Positions 31,960-43,450 of a DNA stretch of 64,000 bases are shown piece after piece. The DNA comes from Cyrtodaria siliqua (Eukaryota; Mollusca; Bivalvia; Adapedonta; Hiatellidae), in the NCBI GenBank assembly GCA_037043455.1, contig JAWPHD010005120.1:62001-126000 (forward strand), read 5' to 3'. The translations under genes and the position numbers were made by a program. Position 1 is the first letter of the stretch. Every line of letters begins with the position of its first letter. The notes under the pieces were generated by a model. That model was not told the DNA's origin. It did no database searches and saw nothing but the letters and a program-made list of their open reading frames with translations.

Positions 31960-32165
31960 AACTTTGGTGCACCCCAGCGGCATTTTTTTTACCACTGACC
32001 ATTAGAAGGCGGTAGCCCTATTGCCAACCCTTTTGTGTTTGTGATGTCTAATTTGGCTTTTTATTCATCTTTAAATGTGTTCTTTGTTTCTGTGTGTTGT
32101 TGTGGTTGACTGTCGTCAATGAATGCTACTTTTCCTGTTCGATTTTTATATCTGTATTTACGTCT
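31960..32165 (+). mobile_element. RT1 3' terminal fragment
   Basis: TTTGGTGCACCCCAGCGGCA, AGGCGGTAGCCCTATTGCCA, TGTTTGTGATGTCTAATTTG and CCTGTTCGATTTTTATATCT. The terminus runs into another RT1 fragment of the same orientation. Confidence 0.65.
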
Positions 32166-32500
32166 GTCCTATTATTGCCCTGACTTCTGCTAAGTTATTG
32201 AGTACAATCTTTGTGGCTTTCTAGGCTTTTTTATATCATATATACATGATCATTTTAGTGTTGTACTTATATTGCCTATTAATGCTGCCTTGTTTGTTAG
32301 AGAATATAACCTGGCGGGGATATCTTTATTTACACTGTCCCATTTTATCGGGATGACAATAGGTTAATAGTGCGGACTGGTCACCTTTGAACCTGGTTTA
32401 AACCCCCAGTGTCCTTTTTCTGCCACTGTCCGTTACAAGGCTGTTGTCCAGTTGTCAACCATTTTATGTTTGTTGTGTCATATCTTGCCTTTTATATGAG
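32166..32500 (+). mobile_element. RT1 3' region fragment, older copy
   Basis: TTGCCCTGACTTCTGCTAAG, TATACATGATCATTTTAGTG, AATATAACCTGGCGGGGATA, GAACCTGGTTTAAACCCCCA and TTACAAGGCTGTTGTCCAGT. Clearly more diverged than the neighbouring fragment. It is followed at 32,560 by TTACCGACCTGGAACGGTCA, similar to the 68-bp array at 36 kb. Confidence 0.65.
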
Positions 32501-32924
32501 CATATTTAAAATGTCAATGAAAAGGCCAATACATAACATAAATAGGCGTGAATACAGGGTTACCGACCTGGAACGGTCAGTAGGCAATACGGCCTACAAG
32601 TTAGTTAAACCGACCAGCCTTTATGTGTGTGCTTGGAGTTCAAGACTATACAATTCATCAACAGGCGAAGGTTATTGCCACGTGTATGATACATATGGAA
32701 TTACTATAGACGGGCATTGACAACAGCATAAATATCATATTTTGAAAGACACTTTGACGTTTCCTCGATAGATGTGGATTTCCTGTCTTGCAACATATTC
32801 CCCTGAACAGACATTTCAATAATAAGATATATTCCTCTAGTCATAAATATTCATAAACATCACTAAAAGACATGTCGATTCCCTGTGCAGAAAGAAGCTA
32901 CACAAGTATAAAGATATAAGTATA

Positions 32925-33610
32925 AAAAGAAATATAAAAAGATCGGACAGGGAAAGTAGCATTCAAGGAAGACAGTCAACCACAAAACACAGAAACAAAC
33001 ACGCAAACAGACAAACAAGAAGGCAAAAGCAATAATAAATGCAAACGACATCACAAACACAAAAGGGTTGACAATAGGGCTACCGCCTTGGAACGGTCAG
33101 CGACAAAGTAGGCCACTGGGGGTTTAAACCGGTTCTAGGGTGCACCAAACCTCACACTTACCCTACTGTCATCCCATTAAAACAGGACAGTGTAAATAAA
33201 GAAATCCCCACCATGATCTAATCTCTAACCAACAAGGGAGCATCAATAGGCAATGTAAGTAAAACACAAACATGCTCGTGTAAATATAATACAAAAAAAA
33301 AACAACAAAAAAAACAACAATAGCCTAGAAAGCCACAATGAAGGTACTCAATGACTTATCAGAAGCCAGAGCAACAAGAGAATAAACCATGAAGGCCACG
33401 ACAAGAAAGATCATAGACAAACATTAAACGCCACCGTCCCAATGGGCTTTAGGTAGTCGTCAAAATAGGGTCCACAGCCTGTCCGGTCATCGTACAATTA
33501 AAGAGGAAAGCATAGTGGCGAACTGTAAAAGGGTCCACCACCAAGCTTGCAGTACGTTGCAAAAGGATAGGGTCATAACCTCTTTTGATAAACTTTTTTG
33601 TTCAAAGTCG
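32925..33610 (-). mobile_element. RT1 3' region, longest minus-strand copy
   Basis: From terminus AAAAAGATCGGACAGGGAAA through the full tail to CATTGGGACGG, CACAGCCTGTCCGGTCATCG, ACAATTAAAGAGGAAAGCAT, AGCTTGCAGTACGTTGCAAA and GGTCATAACCTCTTTTGATA. The last blocks are the C-terminal RT codons (KRGYDP, LQRTACL...) seen at 14.2 kb, so this copy links the tail to the RT. Confidence 0.8.
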
Positions 33611-34475
33611 AACGGGAAATGCAGTTTTCACAGAACACTGTTTTCAGAAAGTTGCTATAAATGTATATCATTGGAAATAACTTAACTAAGAAAATGAGTC
33701 GTAGATTATTGAAATAGGGTAAGTAGTTGAGAAGTTATTGGGAATTAACAACAGAAATATTTTCATACTAAGCCAACGCCGTCGCCAAATTTTAAAAATA
33801 AAGTACATTGCGATTATAACGCATAAAATAAAAAGAAAATTTGTTGTTTTGTCGTGAATAACAGATTTTATTTCATCGGAATTGTGAAAGCGTTTTAGGT
33901 TCACGAATGCGTGAGTGAAAAATTAAAGTTTGATCAGTCTGTTATTTATTCAAAACAACAAATCTCCTCTATATAACATAGAAGCGATGGTGTGGGCGAC
34001 ACCAAAAATGTAAATGGGTTAGAAATGGACTTTTCTATTGTGTTTGTACTGATAATCTATTGTTAGTCTAGGTGCAAACATATCATTCTAGCTTGTAATT
34101 CATCAAATACAGACTAAGTATTCTATTGCATCATATAATATACAAGAAAGTCGATCAGCTTACATTTAGATAAGTACTAATTGAGAAAAAAGTCCTACAG
34201 AAACCACAGCACACTAATGCAAACTACCCACTATTGAGCGTTAAAAATACCATAAACATATCTCTTGAATGCCGTCGTTCAATACGGGTATACACCCTCA
34301 TATCCCGTTTTTACTATAAAGATACATAAAATAGAAACACAAGTGTTTTTATAACGTTCACAGTGCAGCCAATGCATTTATATAAAGGACATGGATAAAT
34401 AAACATCTACAATCTACATATGCGACTCCCAACGAATTACCAGCTTGACAACAGTAAAATCATCGTGCAACGGTT
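33611..34475. other. no recognised gene
   Basis: A GTCGAACGGGAAATGCAG and TTTTCACAGAACACTG piece at 33,607-33,640 is another RT1-type terminus. The rest, including AAACCACAGCACACTAATGC near 34,200 (faint family C), is unassigned. Confidence 0.4.
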
Positions 34476-34479
34476 GGTA

Positions 34480-34680
34480 GATATAAGTAGCCGACCCGGT
34501 TTTATTTAGTCTGTTCATAAAAGGTAATATAGGTTGCAACCTCTCAGATATTGGGCTTGATGATCAAAAAGAAACAGTGATTACTAACACTACTGACTAG
34601 TAGCTGGAGGGAATTTACAGTCGCCTCACAACAACAAACAGACTTGTGTTTAATAGCAATAAACCTCTCAATTGTTCCTT
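34480..34680 (-). repeat. repeat family A, diverged copy
   Basis: CCCGGTTTTATTTAGTCTGT, TAATATAGGTTGCAACCTCT, GGGCTTGATGATCAAAAAGA and ACTGACTAGTAGCTGGAGGG. The hairpin arms are partly broken. Confidence 0.5.
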
Positions 34681-34689
34681 TAAACCTGA

Positions 34690-34930
34690 ACATTTTAAAT
34701 GAAGGACATCCGCCAGGCAATTCTGTTACAACGAGCAATGTGTCCCAATGACTCAGCAAAACCACCCGAGCAACAGTAGAAAGAACCGTTAAGTGTACGA
34801 GAAAACAGAAGCACAGACATGCATTATACGGTGCCCAGTTCATCCAATTATTCAAAGAGAGAAGCATGGTGACAAAGTGTAATTGGGTCAATCGCTAAAC
34901 ATGCAGTGCGTTGAGAAACTATTTTATGAA
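34690..34930 (-). mobile_element. RT1 second-subfamily fragment
   Basis: The minus strand reads TCTCAACGCACTGCATGTTT then AGCGATTGACCCAATTACAC, TTTGTCACCATGCTTC. This matches the RT C-terminus and tail start at 39.75-39.80 kb. A 115-codon minus frame over it (34,544-34,891) is mostly RT1 tail and family A, so not a host gene. Confidence 0.5.
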
Positions 34931-34969
34931 AATGACTGACATCACGACAATATAAAAAGTTATATAATG

Positions 34970-35050
34970 AGAAACATGGTCCTATAGACATCACAGCACC
35001 TACACGTAATTGTATCGTACGTCAGCACTGTAGCACAACCTACATTAAAT
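34970..35050 (-). repeat. repeat family C fragment
   Basis: CATGGTCCTATAGACATCAC, AGCACCTACACGTAATTGTA and CGTACGTCAGCACTGTAGCA. Confidence 0.45.
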
Positions 35051-35104
35051 TCCTATATTCCATGAACGTACACCAGACAGTGTGGTAAAGGCAATATCGC
35101 GTTT

Positions 35105-35262
35105 ACTGCGATGACAATAGGGTAAGAGTGAGCTTTGGTACTCACTAGGTTTAAACACCAGCGGCCCCCTATTTTGGCCACTGACCGTTCCAAGGCGGTA
35201 GCCCTATTGCCAATTTTTGTGTTTGTGACTTCTTATTTTGCCTTTTATTCATCTTTAAAAAA
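35105..35262 (+). mobile_element. RT1 3' fragment
   Basis: GATGACAATAGGGTAAGAGT, AGGTTTAAACACCAGCGGCC, GTTCCAAGGCGGTAGCCCTA. It is cut at TTTTATTCATCTTTAAA by the family B copy that follows, so B inserted into RT1. Confidence 0.65.
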
Positions 35263-35830
35263 TAGTATGATAATCGACCATTGGAAACTGCCGAGCACGA
35301 CACGTACGAACTATTGCAGTCTCGGTTTGATTGAGCGGTAGCTAGCATGTTCATGAGCGGTAGTGGATATGCTAGCTACCGCTCACGCCCTCTAGCACCT
35401 TGTTGAGCAAACTCAATATTCATAAAAATCAACGGTACAGAATGTTAACCATCCTGAAGATGGCAAGCATATGGCGGTATATAGCAATATTTGTATCTTT
35501 ATTTCATCCCCTATATCCAGCGGCATATGGTTCCAGGATCTAATAAAATTGTATGCCCCGAAGAGCGAAAACAAAAAGGAATTTAGTTGGCAGCAGCGGT
35601 TATGAAGCCTGCGTATCACAAGTAACAGCCAAAAGACTAAATTAAAAACCAGACAACATATCCTATGAGTGGTGAAACAATACCCAGAGCCTTTTATCGG
35701 CCGGAGTAGTGGAACCACCGAATCGAAAATTAAGAAAACAAAAGAAATTGAAAATGTACCACCGATCACTAAATATAAGTATCGGGTTCAGCGATCTGCA
35801 AAACAGTACTGATTGCAAGCGCGGGGAGAC
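35262..35830 (-). repeat. repeat family B, long minus copy
   Basis: Same order as 15.75-16.33 kb: CATTGGAAACTGCCGAGCAC, GCAGTCTCGGTTTGATTGAG, CTCACGCCCTCTAGCACC, GAAGATGGCAAGCATATGGC, CCCCGAAGAGCGAAAACAAA and GGCCGGAGTAGTGGAACCAC. Near the hairpin a GAGCGGTAGCTAGCATGTTC duplication disturbs the 5' part. A 118-codon minus frame (35,413-35,769) runs over it and resembles the 61-codon frame in the 19.4 kb copy. That might hint at ancient coding, but stops differ and I do not call it. Confidence 0.7.
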
Positions 35831-35874
35831 ATCTTTGCTTCTGAGTGTGTTTGTTCGATTTTAGACTTATTTTT

Positions 35875-36868
35875 ATATCCACTTTTACCGACTTGGAGCG
35901 GTCAGTAGGTATACGGCCTAACATTTAGCATAAATCGATTTTATACCAACTTTTAGCATAAATCGATTTTATATCCACTTTTACCGACTTGGACCGGTCA
36001 GTAGGTATACGGCCTAATATTTAGCATAAATCGATTTTATATCCACTTTTAGCATAAATCGATTTTATATCCACTTTTACCGACTTGGACCGGTCAGTAG
36101 GTATACGGCCTAATATTTAGCATAAATCGATTTTATATCCACTTTTAGCATAAATCGATTTTATATCCACTTTTACCGACTTGGACAGGTCAGTAGGTAT
36201 ACGGCCTAATATTTAGCATAAATCGATTTTATATCCACTTTTAGCATAAATCGATTTTATATCCACTTTTACCGACTTGGACCGGTCAGTAGGTATACGG
36301 CCTAATATTTAGCATAAATCGATTTTATATCCACTTTTACCGACTTGGACCGGTCAGTAGGTATACGGCCTAATATTTAGCATAAATCGATTTTATATCC
36401 ACTTTTACCGACTTGGACCGGTCAGTAGGTATACGGCCTAATATTTAGCATAAATCGATTTTATATCCACTTTTACCGACTTGGACCGGTCAGTAGGTAT
36501 ACGGCCTAATATTTAGCATAAATCGATTTTATATCCACTTTTACCGACTTGGACCGGTCAGTAGGTATACGGCCTAATATTTAGCATAAATCGATTTTAT
36601 ATCCACTTTTACCGACTTGGACCGGTCAGTAGGTATACGGCCTAATATTTAGCATAAATCGATTTTATATCCACTTTTACCGACTTGGACCGGTCAGTAG
36701 GTATACGGCCTAATATTTAGCATAAATCGATTTTATATCCACTTTTACCGACTTGGACCGGTCAGTAGGTATACGGCCTAATATTTAGCATAAATCGATT
36801 TTATATCCACTTTTACCGACTTGGACCGGTCAGTAGGTATACGGCCTAATATTTAGCATAAATCGATT
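35875..36868. repeat. higher-order minisatellite, 96-bp then 68-bp units (13 units)
   Basis: The word ACCGACTTGGA recurs at 35,887, 35,983, 36,079, 36,175, 36,271 (96-bp steps) and then 36,339, 36,407, 36,475, 36,543, 36,611, 36,679, 36,747, 36,815 (68-bp steps). The 96-bp unit equals the 68-bp unit plus a second copy of a 28-bp module (TTTTAGCATAAATCGATTTT + ATATCCAC). Each unit holds ACCGGTCAGTAGGTATACGG. Units are nearly identical, so expansion is recent. Confidence 0.95.
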
Positions 36869-37240
36869 GTATGCGTATACAACCTCGCTAGAAGCCTGTC
36901 CCCATCGCCCAAAATGACAAGCTAAGAATAAAAAAGGAAATAAAGGTGCATACTATGACAATCATATAATTCTTACAGAAGAACTATAATACAGATTTGA
37001 TATTGTCAACACACGAACCTAAAATCGGCAGCAGTATGCATAATTGGAATAGAGGAAGATGCTGAAATGAAAGAATGCCCAATTGTTAAACTGCCAACTT
37101 AGCTTGAATACGTATAGTGCCATAGTTTGCAGTTAATGTCTTCTTCAACGTCAGTTTAAGGTTGTTCAGTGTTTAAATAGGCCGAGACAAAATATTCCGT
37201 TTTGTCCTACTTTGTGGTTAAAGAGCGAGGTGTCATGCAC
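36869..37240. other. no recognised feature
   Basis: Unassigned stretch between the array and an RT1 fragment. Confidence 0.4.
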
Positions 37241-37420
37241 CCTTCAACTTGCATTAAATTCACAGCGACATTTTTGTGATTGACCATTCCAAGGCGGTAA
37301 TCCTACACAAATCATATACCCTGTCATGTTATTTATTGTAATTGTTGGTTCGTTTCTTTGTGTGTTTTTGGTTGACTCTGGTCCTTGACTGCTTCATTTC
37401 ATATTGTTTGATTGCGTGTT
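37240..37420 (+). mobile_element. RT1 3' fragment leading into 17-bp array
   Basis: CTTCAACTTGCATTAAATTC, TTCCAAGGCGGTAATCCTAC, and TTTTTGGTTGACTCTGGTCC, then GACTGCTTCATTTC. A diverged RT1 tail; its GTGTTTGTGGTTGACTGT-type word is the probable seed of the array that follows. Confidence 0.5.
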
Positions 37421-37580
37421 TGTGATTGACTGTGTTCTGTGATTGACTGTGTTCTGTGATTGACTGTGTTCTGTGATTGACTGTGTTCTGTGATTGACTG
37501 TGTTCTGTGATTGACTGTGTTCTGTGATTGACTGTGTTCTGTGATTGACTGTGTTCTGTGATTGACTGTGTTCTGTGATT
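37421..37580. repeat. 17-bp minisatellite, ~9 copies
   Basis: The unit TGTGATTGACTGTGTTC is repeated without visible change for about 160 bp. The unit is the RT1 tail word 'GTGGTTGACTGTnnTC' with one change. A repetitive 62-codon minus frame is an artefact. Confidence 0.95.
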
Positions 37581-37959
37581 TCTTCATTTCCTCTTCCTTG
37601 TTATACCTACTTTTATCCTAAACACATCTTATACATAGATATACCAAATTATTTCCCAGATATGAACACTACCTTATAACGTTCTCCTTTCAGGTCTATA
37701 TTTATAAGGACGTTTAATTATCACAGTAACCATTTCATTCTACATGATTTATGCAATCATTAGTGGTCCTTTGAAGCATCACGTAAAATATACCTGAAAC
37801 GCTGTGCCCATTAGAGTCATTATATGGATATTTCGTCTCTGTCATACAAGCTTGACACGCAAATCGTGTGCTATATACGGCTCTTCATCCGATGTGCAAA
37901 TTAAAAACCCATTCTTGACCGAGATATAAAAGGACATTGTACTTAAGTAAAGAAAGATA

Positions 37960-38135
37960 AAAATATCGGACAGGGAAAGCAGCATTCAAGGACGACAGTC
38001 AACCACAAAACACAAAAACAAAAACGCAAACAGACAAACGAGAAGGCAAAAGTAACAAATAATGCAAACGACATCACAAACACAAAAGGATTGACAATAG
38101 GGCTACCGCCTTGGAACGGTCAATGGCAACATGGC
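37960..38135 (-). mobile_element. RT1 3' terminal fragment
   Basis: AAATATCGGACAGGGAAAGC, AAGGACGACAGTCAACCACA, AAAAGGATTGACAATAGGGC and TACCGCCTTGGAACGGTCAA. Confidence 0.7.
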
Positions 38136-38241
38136 TGAGTACACATTTTGCGGCATTCAGTACCTTGTCTTTTTTCTCGGCCTATTTAAACACTAAACAA
38201 CTATACTAATAAATAAAGGCTCGAAATGTAATACCTATATA

Positions 38242-38706
38242 TACTGAAAGGAAAAAGAAACGCAGGGTGCGTATTTCCGCTATATATTGCATATACTGCA
38301 CACTTAATTCCATATATATTCCAAGGAAATCCCAAGATGTTTTGTAAAAAAAAAAGTGCAGTTAGTTAGAGAAAGGACACAACTGTGATGCTGTAGACGT
38401 TTTAATCACAGTACAAGTTGTAACAAGAAATTCATAAATGCTGAAGTTCCTCTTTGAAGTACTGTATTTAATGTTAAGTGATTGCAACATTTAAAGCATA
38501 AGTTTGCTCACCTGCTTGAGCCAAATGCGTATTCTGACGATAATGAAACTTTAAAGGGGTAACCATTGGTGTGTTCAGTGCTGTTTAAACCTTCTTTCTA
38601 AAAGGACAGGCCTAATGTCGCCCTGTACCATTCGATTAACAGTAGCATATTAAACATACAATATATAGCGGAAATACGCACCCTGCGTTTCTTTCTCCTT
38701 TCAGTA
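38242..38706. mobile_element. MITE, 46-bp TIRs, TA target site, copy 1
   Basis: Inverted ends of ~46 bp with one mismatch start CTGAAAGGA(A/G)AAAGAAACGC and continue AGGGTGCGTATTTCCGCTAT. They are flanked by TA on both sides (38,242-38,243 and 38,705-38,706). The element proper is 38,244-38,704 (461 bp). A TA target site with long TIRs fits the Tc1/mariner superfamily; no transposase is encoded. A related copy is at 46,593-47,048. Confidence 0.85.
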
Positions 38707-38919
38707 TATACTAGCGGTCAATGGAAACGCACCAGTAGATTATATGGATGTTAACTTGTATTTCTACAGTAATTTATATTAAGAAATGCATATTATGAAA
38801 TTGAAGGATATTAATTAACTATTTAAAATACTAATTGTCTCAGAATTCCTAAACATGGTGTTTAGTACTAAGTTCAGTTGAAGTCACACAGGTACCGAAC
38901 ACAAGTAAGTATAACAGTT

Positions 38920-39280
38920 GAACATGAGATGCAGCTTTCACAGAACACAGTAAACCCAAAAACACGCAAAAAGACAAGAAAACACGTCACACATCTTAAT
39001 ACCGGGTATGTCCAACATGTTTACCCTTGCTAGGAAATCATTCCGACGTTTTTCTACAAAAAAGTATGAAGTCGAACAGGAAATGCAGTTTTCACAGAAC
39101 ACAGTAAACCCAAAAAAACGCAAAACGACAATCATGCATGGCAATGTTAATAAGGAATAAAGGCATATGACGTCACAAACACAAAGATGGATGACAATAG
39201 GGATACCGCACTGGAACTGTTAGTGGCGAGAAAAGGCCACTGGCGGCTTAAAGCTGGTTCTATGGTGCACCAAAAATGAA
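38920..39280 (-). mobile_element. RT1 3' fragments (nested or duplicated)
   Basis: GCAGCTTTCACAGAACACAG (38,931) and CAGTTTTCACAGAACACAGT (39,090) are two starts of the same terminus about 155 bp apart. GACAATAGGGATACCGCACT and GGTTCTATGGTGCACCAAAA follow. Either a local duplication of the end or one copy inserted in another. Confidence 0.65.
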
Positions 39281-39284
39281 ATAA

Positions 39285-39350
39285 AGGGTCCTATAGAAAC
39301 CACAGCGTCCAAACGCAATGACATCGTAGGTCCGCACTGCACTATAAACA
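39285..39350 (-). repeat. repeat family C fragment
   Basis: GGGTCCTATAGAAACCACAG, CGTCCAAACGCAATGACATC and GTAGGTCCGCACTGCACT. Confidence 0.55.
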
Positions 39351-39419
39351 AGGAGAAATATTTAATTATTTATACAATGAAAAAGACAAAATAAAACAGA
39401 AAGGGGGTGAAGACAGCGT

Positions 39420-40900
39420 TAGCGGTCTTAGTACGGTCAGTATGTAATACATCCCATCAAAAGGAATAATCGGACAATTAAGTCCACATCCAGAGTAAAT
39501 AACAAAAGAAACACTAAGATGTAGTTGTAAAGCTACATAAAATAAAAAATAAGAAACTTCTCAGGATATATCCAGAATTGTACTGAACAGCCACAGCAGT
39601 TGCAGCCAAAGAGAAAACCAATCGAGGGTACGACCAGAAAACCCGAGGGACGAAAGTTCATGCACCTTCCTCCCTAGGTCGGGGTTTCAGTAGGTGCAAT
39701 CACAGAGTCCCAAGATTTTGTCCAGTTATCGCAAAAGGGAAAGGTGAAGCGTAGTGACTGACTGTAGGGTGAATCACTAAACATGCAGTGCGTTGTAATA
39801 CTGAAGGGTCGTACCCTTTTCTAACGAACTTCCTGATTCATTTTGTAAAGTGGTCAAGAAATCCGCCAGATCCCTTTAACTTACGAAGTTTATAGACCAC
39901 ATCTCCATAAAATAAGTATTGTGATATTACTAGTCGCAGACCTGTTTTAAGGTTGGTGTTGTACTTATCCGGTAGGTTTTCGTTGTGGCGGTAGACTTTT
40001 GTTGAGAAAGAGCTACGTAGTTTATGATAACGAAACCTTGCTGAAGAACTTTACTTGTAATAACTTTATTTCGATCATTCATTACAAGCTCTCGTAAAGG
40101 AGAACGTGCTGGGAGATATAAAGCCCGTATAATACAGCACGGGGTACATCCCCATCCAGGTGTGGATATTATGTTAAAGTTGAATTCATCTTTCTTATCA
40201 TATATTATAGTATGTATGAAATCATTACAAATCATTACAAATCATTAGAAATCATTAGAAATCATTACAAATCATTACAAATCATTAGAAATCATTAGAA
40301 ATCATTACAAATCATTAGAAATCATTAGAAATCATTATCATTTGAAATCATTAGAAATCATTAGAAATCATTACAAATCGAGAGATGAAGATAAAGGAAT
40401 ACTGCTTCAGTATCCGAACGTTGGCTTTATTCAACGTGAGCTCTGGTGGATAAATAATAGTAACCATATGAACAAAGAAGGATTATCAATACTTAGTATG
40501 TCATCTAGTAACCGAGATGTATTATTAAACCCATCAATAACTTCACTCTGGCTAGCAGGTGACAAACTCAACATAAAATCACTTTCATAGCAGTACAAAA
40601 ACACATTTGCGACAATTGGCGCACAGTTAGTATAGGAATACCAACAACCTGGCGGTAAACAGTTTTAACGTATCTTATAAAGATGTTATCGAGAAGGAAA
40701 GATAACGCTCTACAAACTTCGGCACAGGTCCAGCAATTATAATTATCAATAGTTGTACTTTCTCTAGCAAATGTCTTCTGAATCTTCAAAAGCCTTTCTA
40801 AAATACTTAATAACGTGTTTTTAATCGCGGAAAGTCAGGAAGTCAATACTTTTGATATACTGGTTGTGGTACATGAACTTTAATTAGAAATAAAACGAGC
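39420..40900 (-). pseudogene. RT1 second-subfamily copy: RT plus 3' tail
   Basis: Read on the minus strand, an N-terminal RT part includes FLLDNIF and KTVYRQVVGIP (about 40,700-40,640). Then come a decayed palm, the FLDL-like region expanded into a 10-bp array (40,219-40,378), KKDEFNFNIISTPGWGCTP (about 40,200-40,135), GYDPSVLQRTACLV (about 39,820-39,780) and the tail (CTGCTGTGGCTGTTCAG near 39,595). Frameshifts and stops are frequent. Fragments of 73 and 101 codons remain open. Same gene order as the 13.5 kb copy but clearly a different subfamily. Confidence 0.75.
40219..40378. repeat. 10-bp minisatellite inside the RT pseudogene
   Basis: Alternating ATCATTACAA and ATCATTAGAA units, about 15 copies, ending at the ATCATTTGAAATC word. 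That word is also present, unexpanded, at 140-156 in the RT1 copy at the window start (TTATCATTTGAAACCGAGAT). The array therefore grew from RT codons. Confidence 0.9.
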
Positions 40901-42150
40901 TTTGTTATGACATTGTGTGGGGTTTGTGTATCCAGTACATTGTTGGGAGCCTCGTCGGCTTACTATTTGCATAAACCGTTATAGTCTCCAGGAAGGTCAC
41001 ATGCTTGGAAACAATGTCCTTCTCCTGCAAAGGTGTGTTAGATAAGCAGAAGTGCCCGCTAGCTCTGCATTCAAAGTATTGATATAATGTAATCGTCAGA
41101 CTATAATTATATTGTTGGAAGCTTTGTCTGCAGGAACTAGAACACATTTAGTATGCAGATTCTGAATACCCTCTTTTTTGTTATGAAAATATTTTAAGTT
41201 TTAACTATTTAACAAAAACTAAATTCACCAGACAAAACACAAGGCCTAATTTGGTGCATTTTTTTCTTTTATATGACATTAATATTTATATGACACTAGA
41301 GAACATTATTAAAATATATTGATTGGCTCCCTTAACCTCAAATCCATTACATTTTCATATTTAGCTTCCTCGATATTTCTAAATCAAAACTATATCTATT
41401 TTGTGATAATAACCCCTCTGATCATTAGGAGATAATAGAGGGAGTTTAATCTCTATTTAAAGTCATTGATAATACTATAGTGTGACATATTGCTTATGTT
41501 TATGTATTTGATGCGTTTGCGTAGGGTATTCAGCTAACAAAAGAAATAAAATAGCGACGATTAGTGCTGAAATAAAAACAGATAGATATAGATATTTTAT
41601 TCAAACATAAGGCATTACGCCCAACAGTTCACATGCAAATAGTACATACATATAAACATGTATATGAAATACACACAATATTTTCCAGTTAATGACAATT
41701 TGTATAATTTCATAGGTGAGTTTCAAGATCATCTGTATATGTTACTAGTTGAAAAGTATTTGACAACTATTAAGTATATAAGTGTTTAATATATATTTTT
41801 AAATTAATATTTCTAAGTATTGACCAGAACACATTTATATCTGTGGACAAAATGGAGAAAAGTGATATTTATCTATGAAACATGTCGTCTCTTCTTTTAA
41901 AACTTTTACTAATGAAAACGGACAGTTTCTTTAATAAACTCTTGTTTTTCTGATATACACGCGTTTAATACGCCTGAATGTATTAATCGGAAACCAACGT
42001 TAAATCAGTGTTACAATGTGAGTATTTAGCACTTCACATAATACATTTCATTGCATTCATGTAGTTACCGTTCTTTAGCAATATATCGATCGCATATCTT
42101 TGTTCTGCAACAATTCACGAATAGCTCGTTATAACTTCAAGTCTCGCTGA
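40901..42150. other. no recognised feature
   Basis: AT-rich; no repeat family of this window recognised. An 80-codon minus frame at 40,905-41,147 has no motif. Confidence 0.5.
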
Positions 42151-42860
42151 ATCCCGTTCACTTGTACGGCGAACGTTCTGTGGCGCGCTCGATTATTCCA
42201 ATAGTTCTACAGCCCATCGCTTGTGAATATAACAGCAGCAGTTTTGGAATATTTTGATGAGTCTCAGACGCTTACTAGCTGCATGTAGTGTTATACCTGC
42301 GTATTTTGTTTAGCATTTATTTTCATAGATATGATAATATAACATATATATTAATAGTATAAATATATATATTTCGAACTAGTTTTGGACAGGAATTTTA
42401 GCTTAACGCGTATGTTCTACCGACGATACAAATTGTGTGCCAGTAATATGAATTTCACAAAAAGTGTTGGTATTAACTGCTGCAGTGATATTCGAAAATC
42501 TGTATATAAGTGAAGTGTGTAGCACCTGAGTGTTTTGTTTTTTATGTTTAAACAACTATAAACATATGGTATTATCGAACTAACTGGTGGAAAATCTGTT
42601 AACTGGATAATTTCATAAACGTCTTAATTGTATTTTGTTGACCATAGCATTGCGTGTCGATGATGCAGTATTCACAAATGGTGTTGGTACTTATCTGTCT
42701 GTGAATAATTGACATGGTCGTGTGAGGTTCCAACTTAGGAAAATCACGGGTTTTACGATCGCGGTATGGCATTTATATAGATGGTTTATAGTCCCGAAAG
42801 AGAAACTTAGACAGTAACAAGTGCCGGAATCTCAACAAAGGTAAGTGATAAGTGATAATG
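42151..42860 (+). other. possible non-coding first exon / promoter, weak
   Basis: A GC-richer patch (about 42,150-42,230, GTTCACTTGTACGGCGAACG) and a later TATATAG (about 42,773) precede CTCAACAAAGGTAAGTGATA (42,832-42,851). The last has a good 5' splice-site shape (AAAG|GTAAGTGA). No downstream exon is identified. It may be chance; recorded because it is one of very few gene-like cues in the window. Confidence 0.15.
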
Positions 42861-43450
42861 ATTTGTTCGTTAATTTGCTGAGTTGATAGATTTAAACGCA
42901 TACAAAATGTGCGTCGTATGGGAACACTGTATGCACATATGTTACCACTTCACGCAGTCTATTAAAGAAACTAACCTGACAACTAACTGTAAAATTAAAC
43001 TACACAATCGTTTATCGAGGTCACGTCATATAATAATATATATGTGCTGATTAAACCTATAGATTAATTCATGGGTTCTTAAAATATCCGTGACTGAATA
43101 TGCGTAAAATGATTTATGAGTTAGTAACTCTTAATCTGACGCTCCAGTTTTAGGGTTTGGTCTGGCTGGTTAAAGCGGTTTATATTTTGTCCATAGAATT
43201 TAGATTCTCAAAATATCTAAGTTATTTATATACCTCGTCGTCAGTAGGATTAAACACGGTGTACACATGTTGTAAAATTTGGCTATCAGTTACTTTAAGA
43301 AGAATTATAATAACGAGTGCGAATAACAAGATATTGACATGTTTTTATCAATGGTAGTTACAAAAAAAAGGAAACAAGTATTTAAACAAAAATGTTGATT
43401 TATGGTTGATTTGTTGTTTAAATTATTATTACAAGTTAGATGCCTAACAC
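42861..43450. other. no recognised feature
   Basis: Unassigned. A 66-codon + frame at 43,157-43,357 has no motif. Confidence 0.4.

Noticed and set aside
40219..40378. CRISPR-like regular array
   Set aside because: 10-bp units without unique spacers, in a eukaryotic transposon pseudogene.
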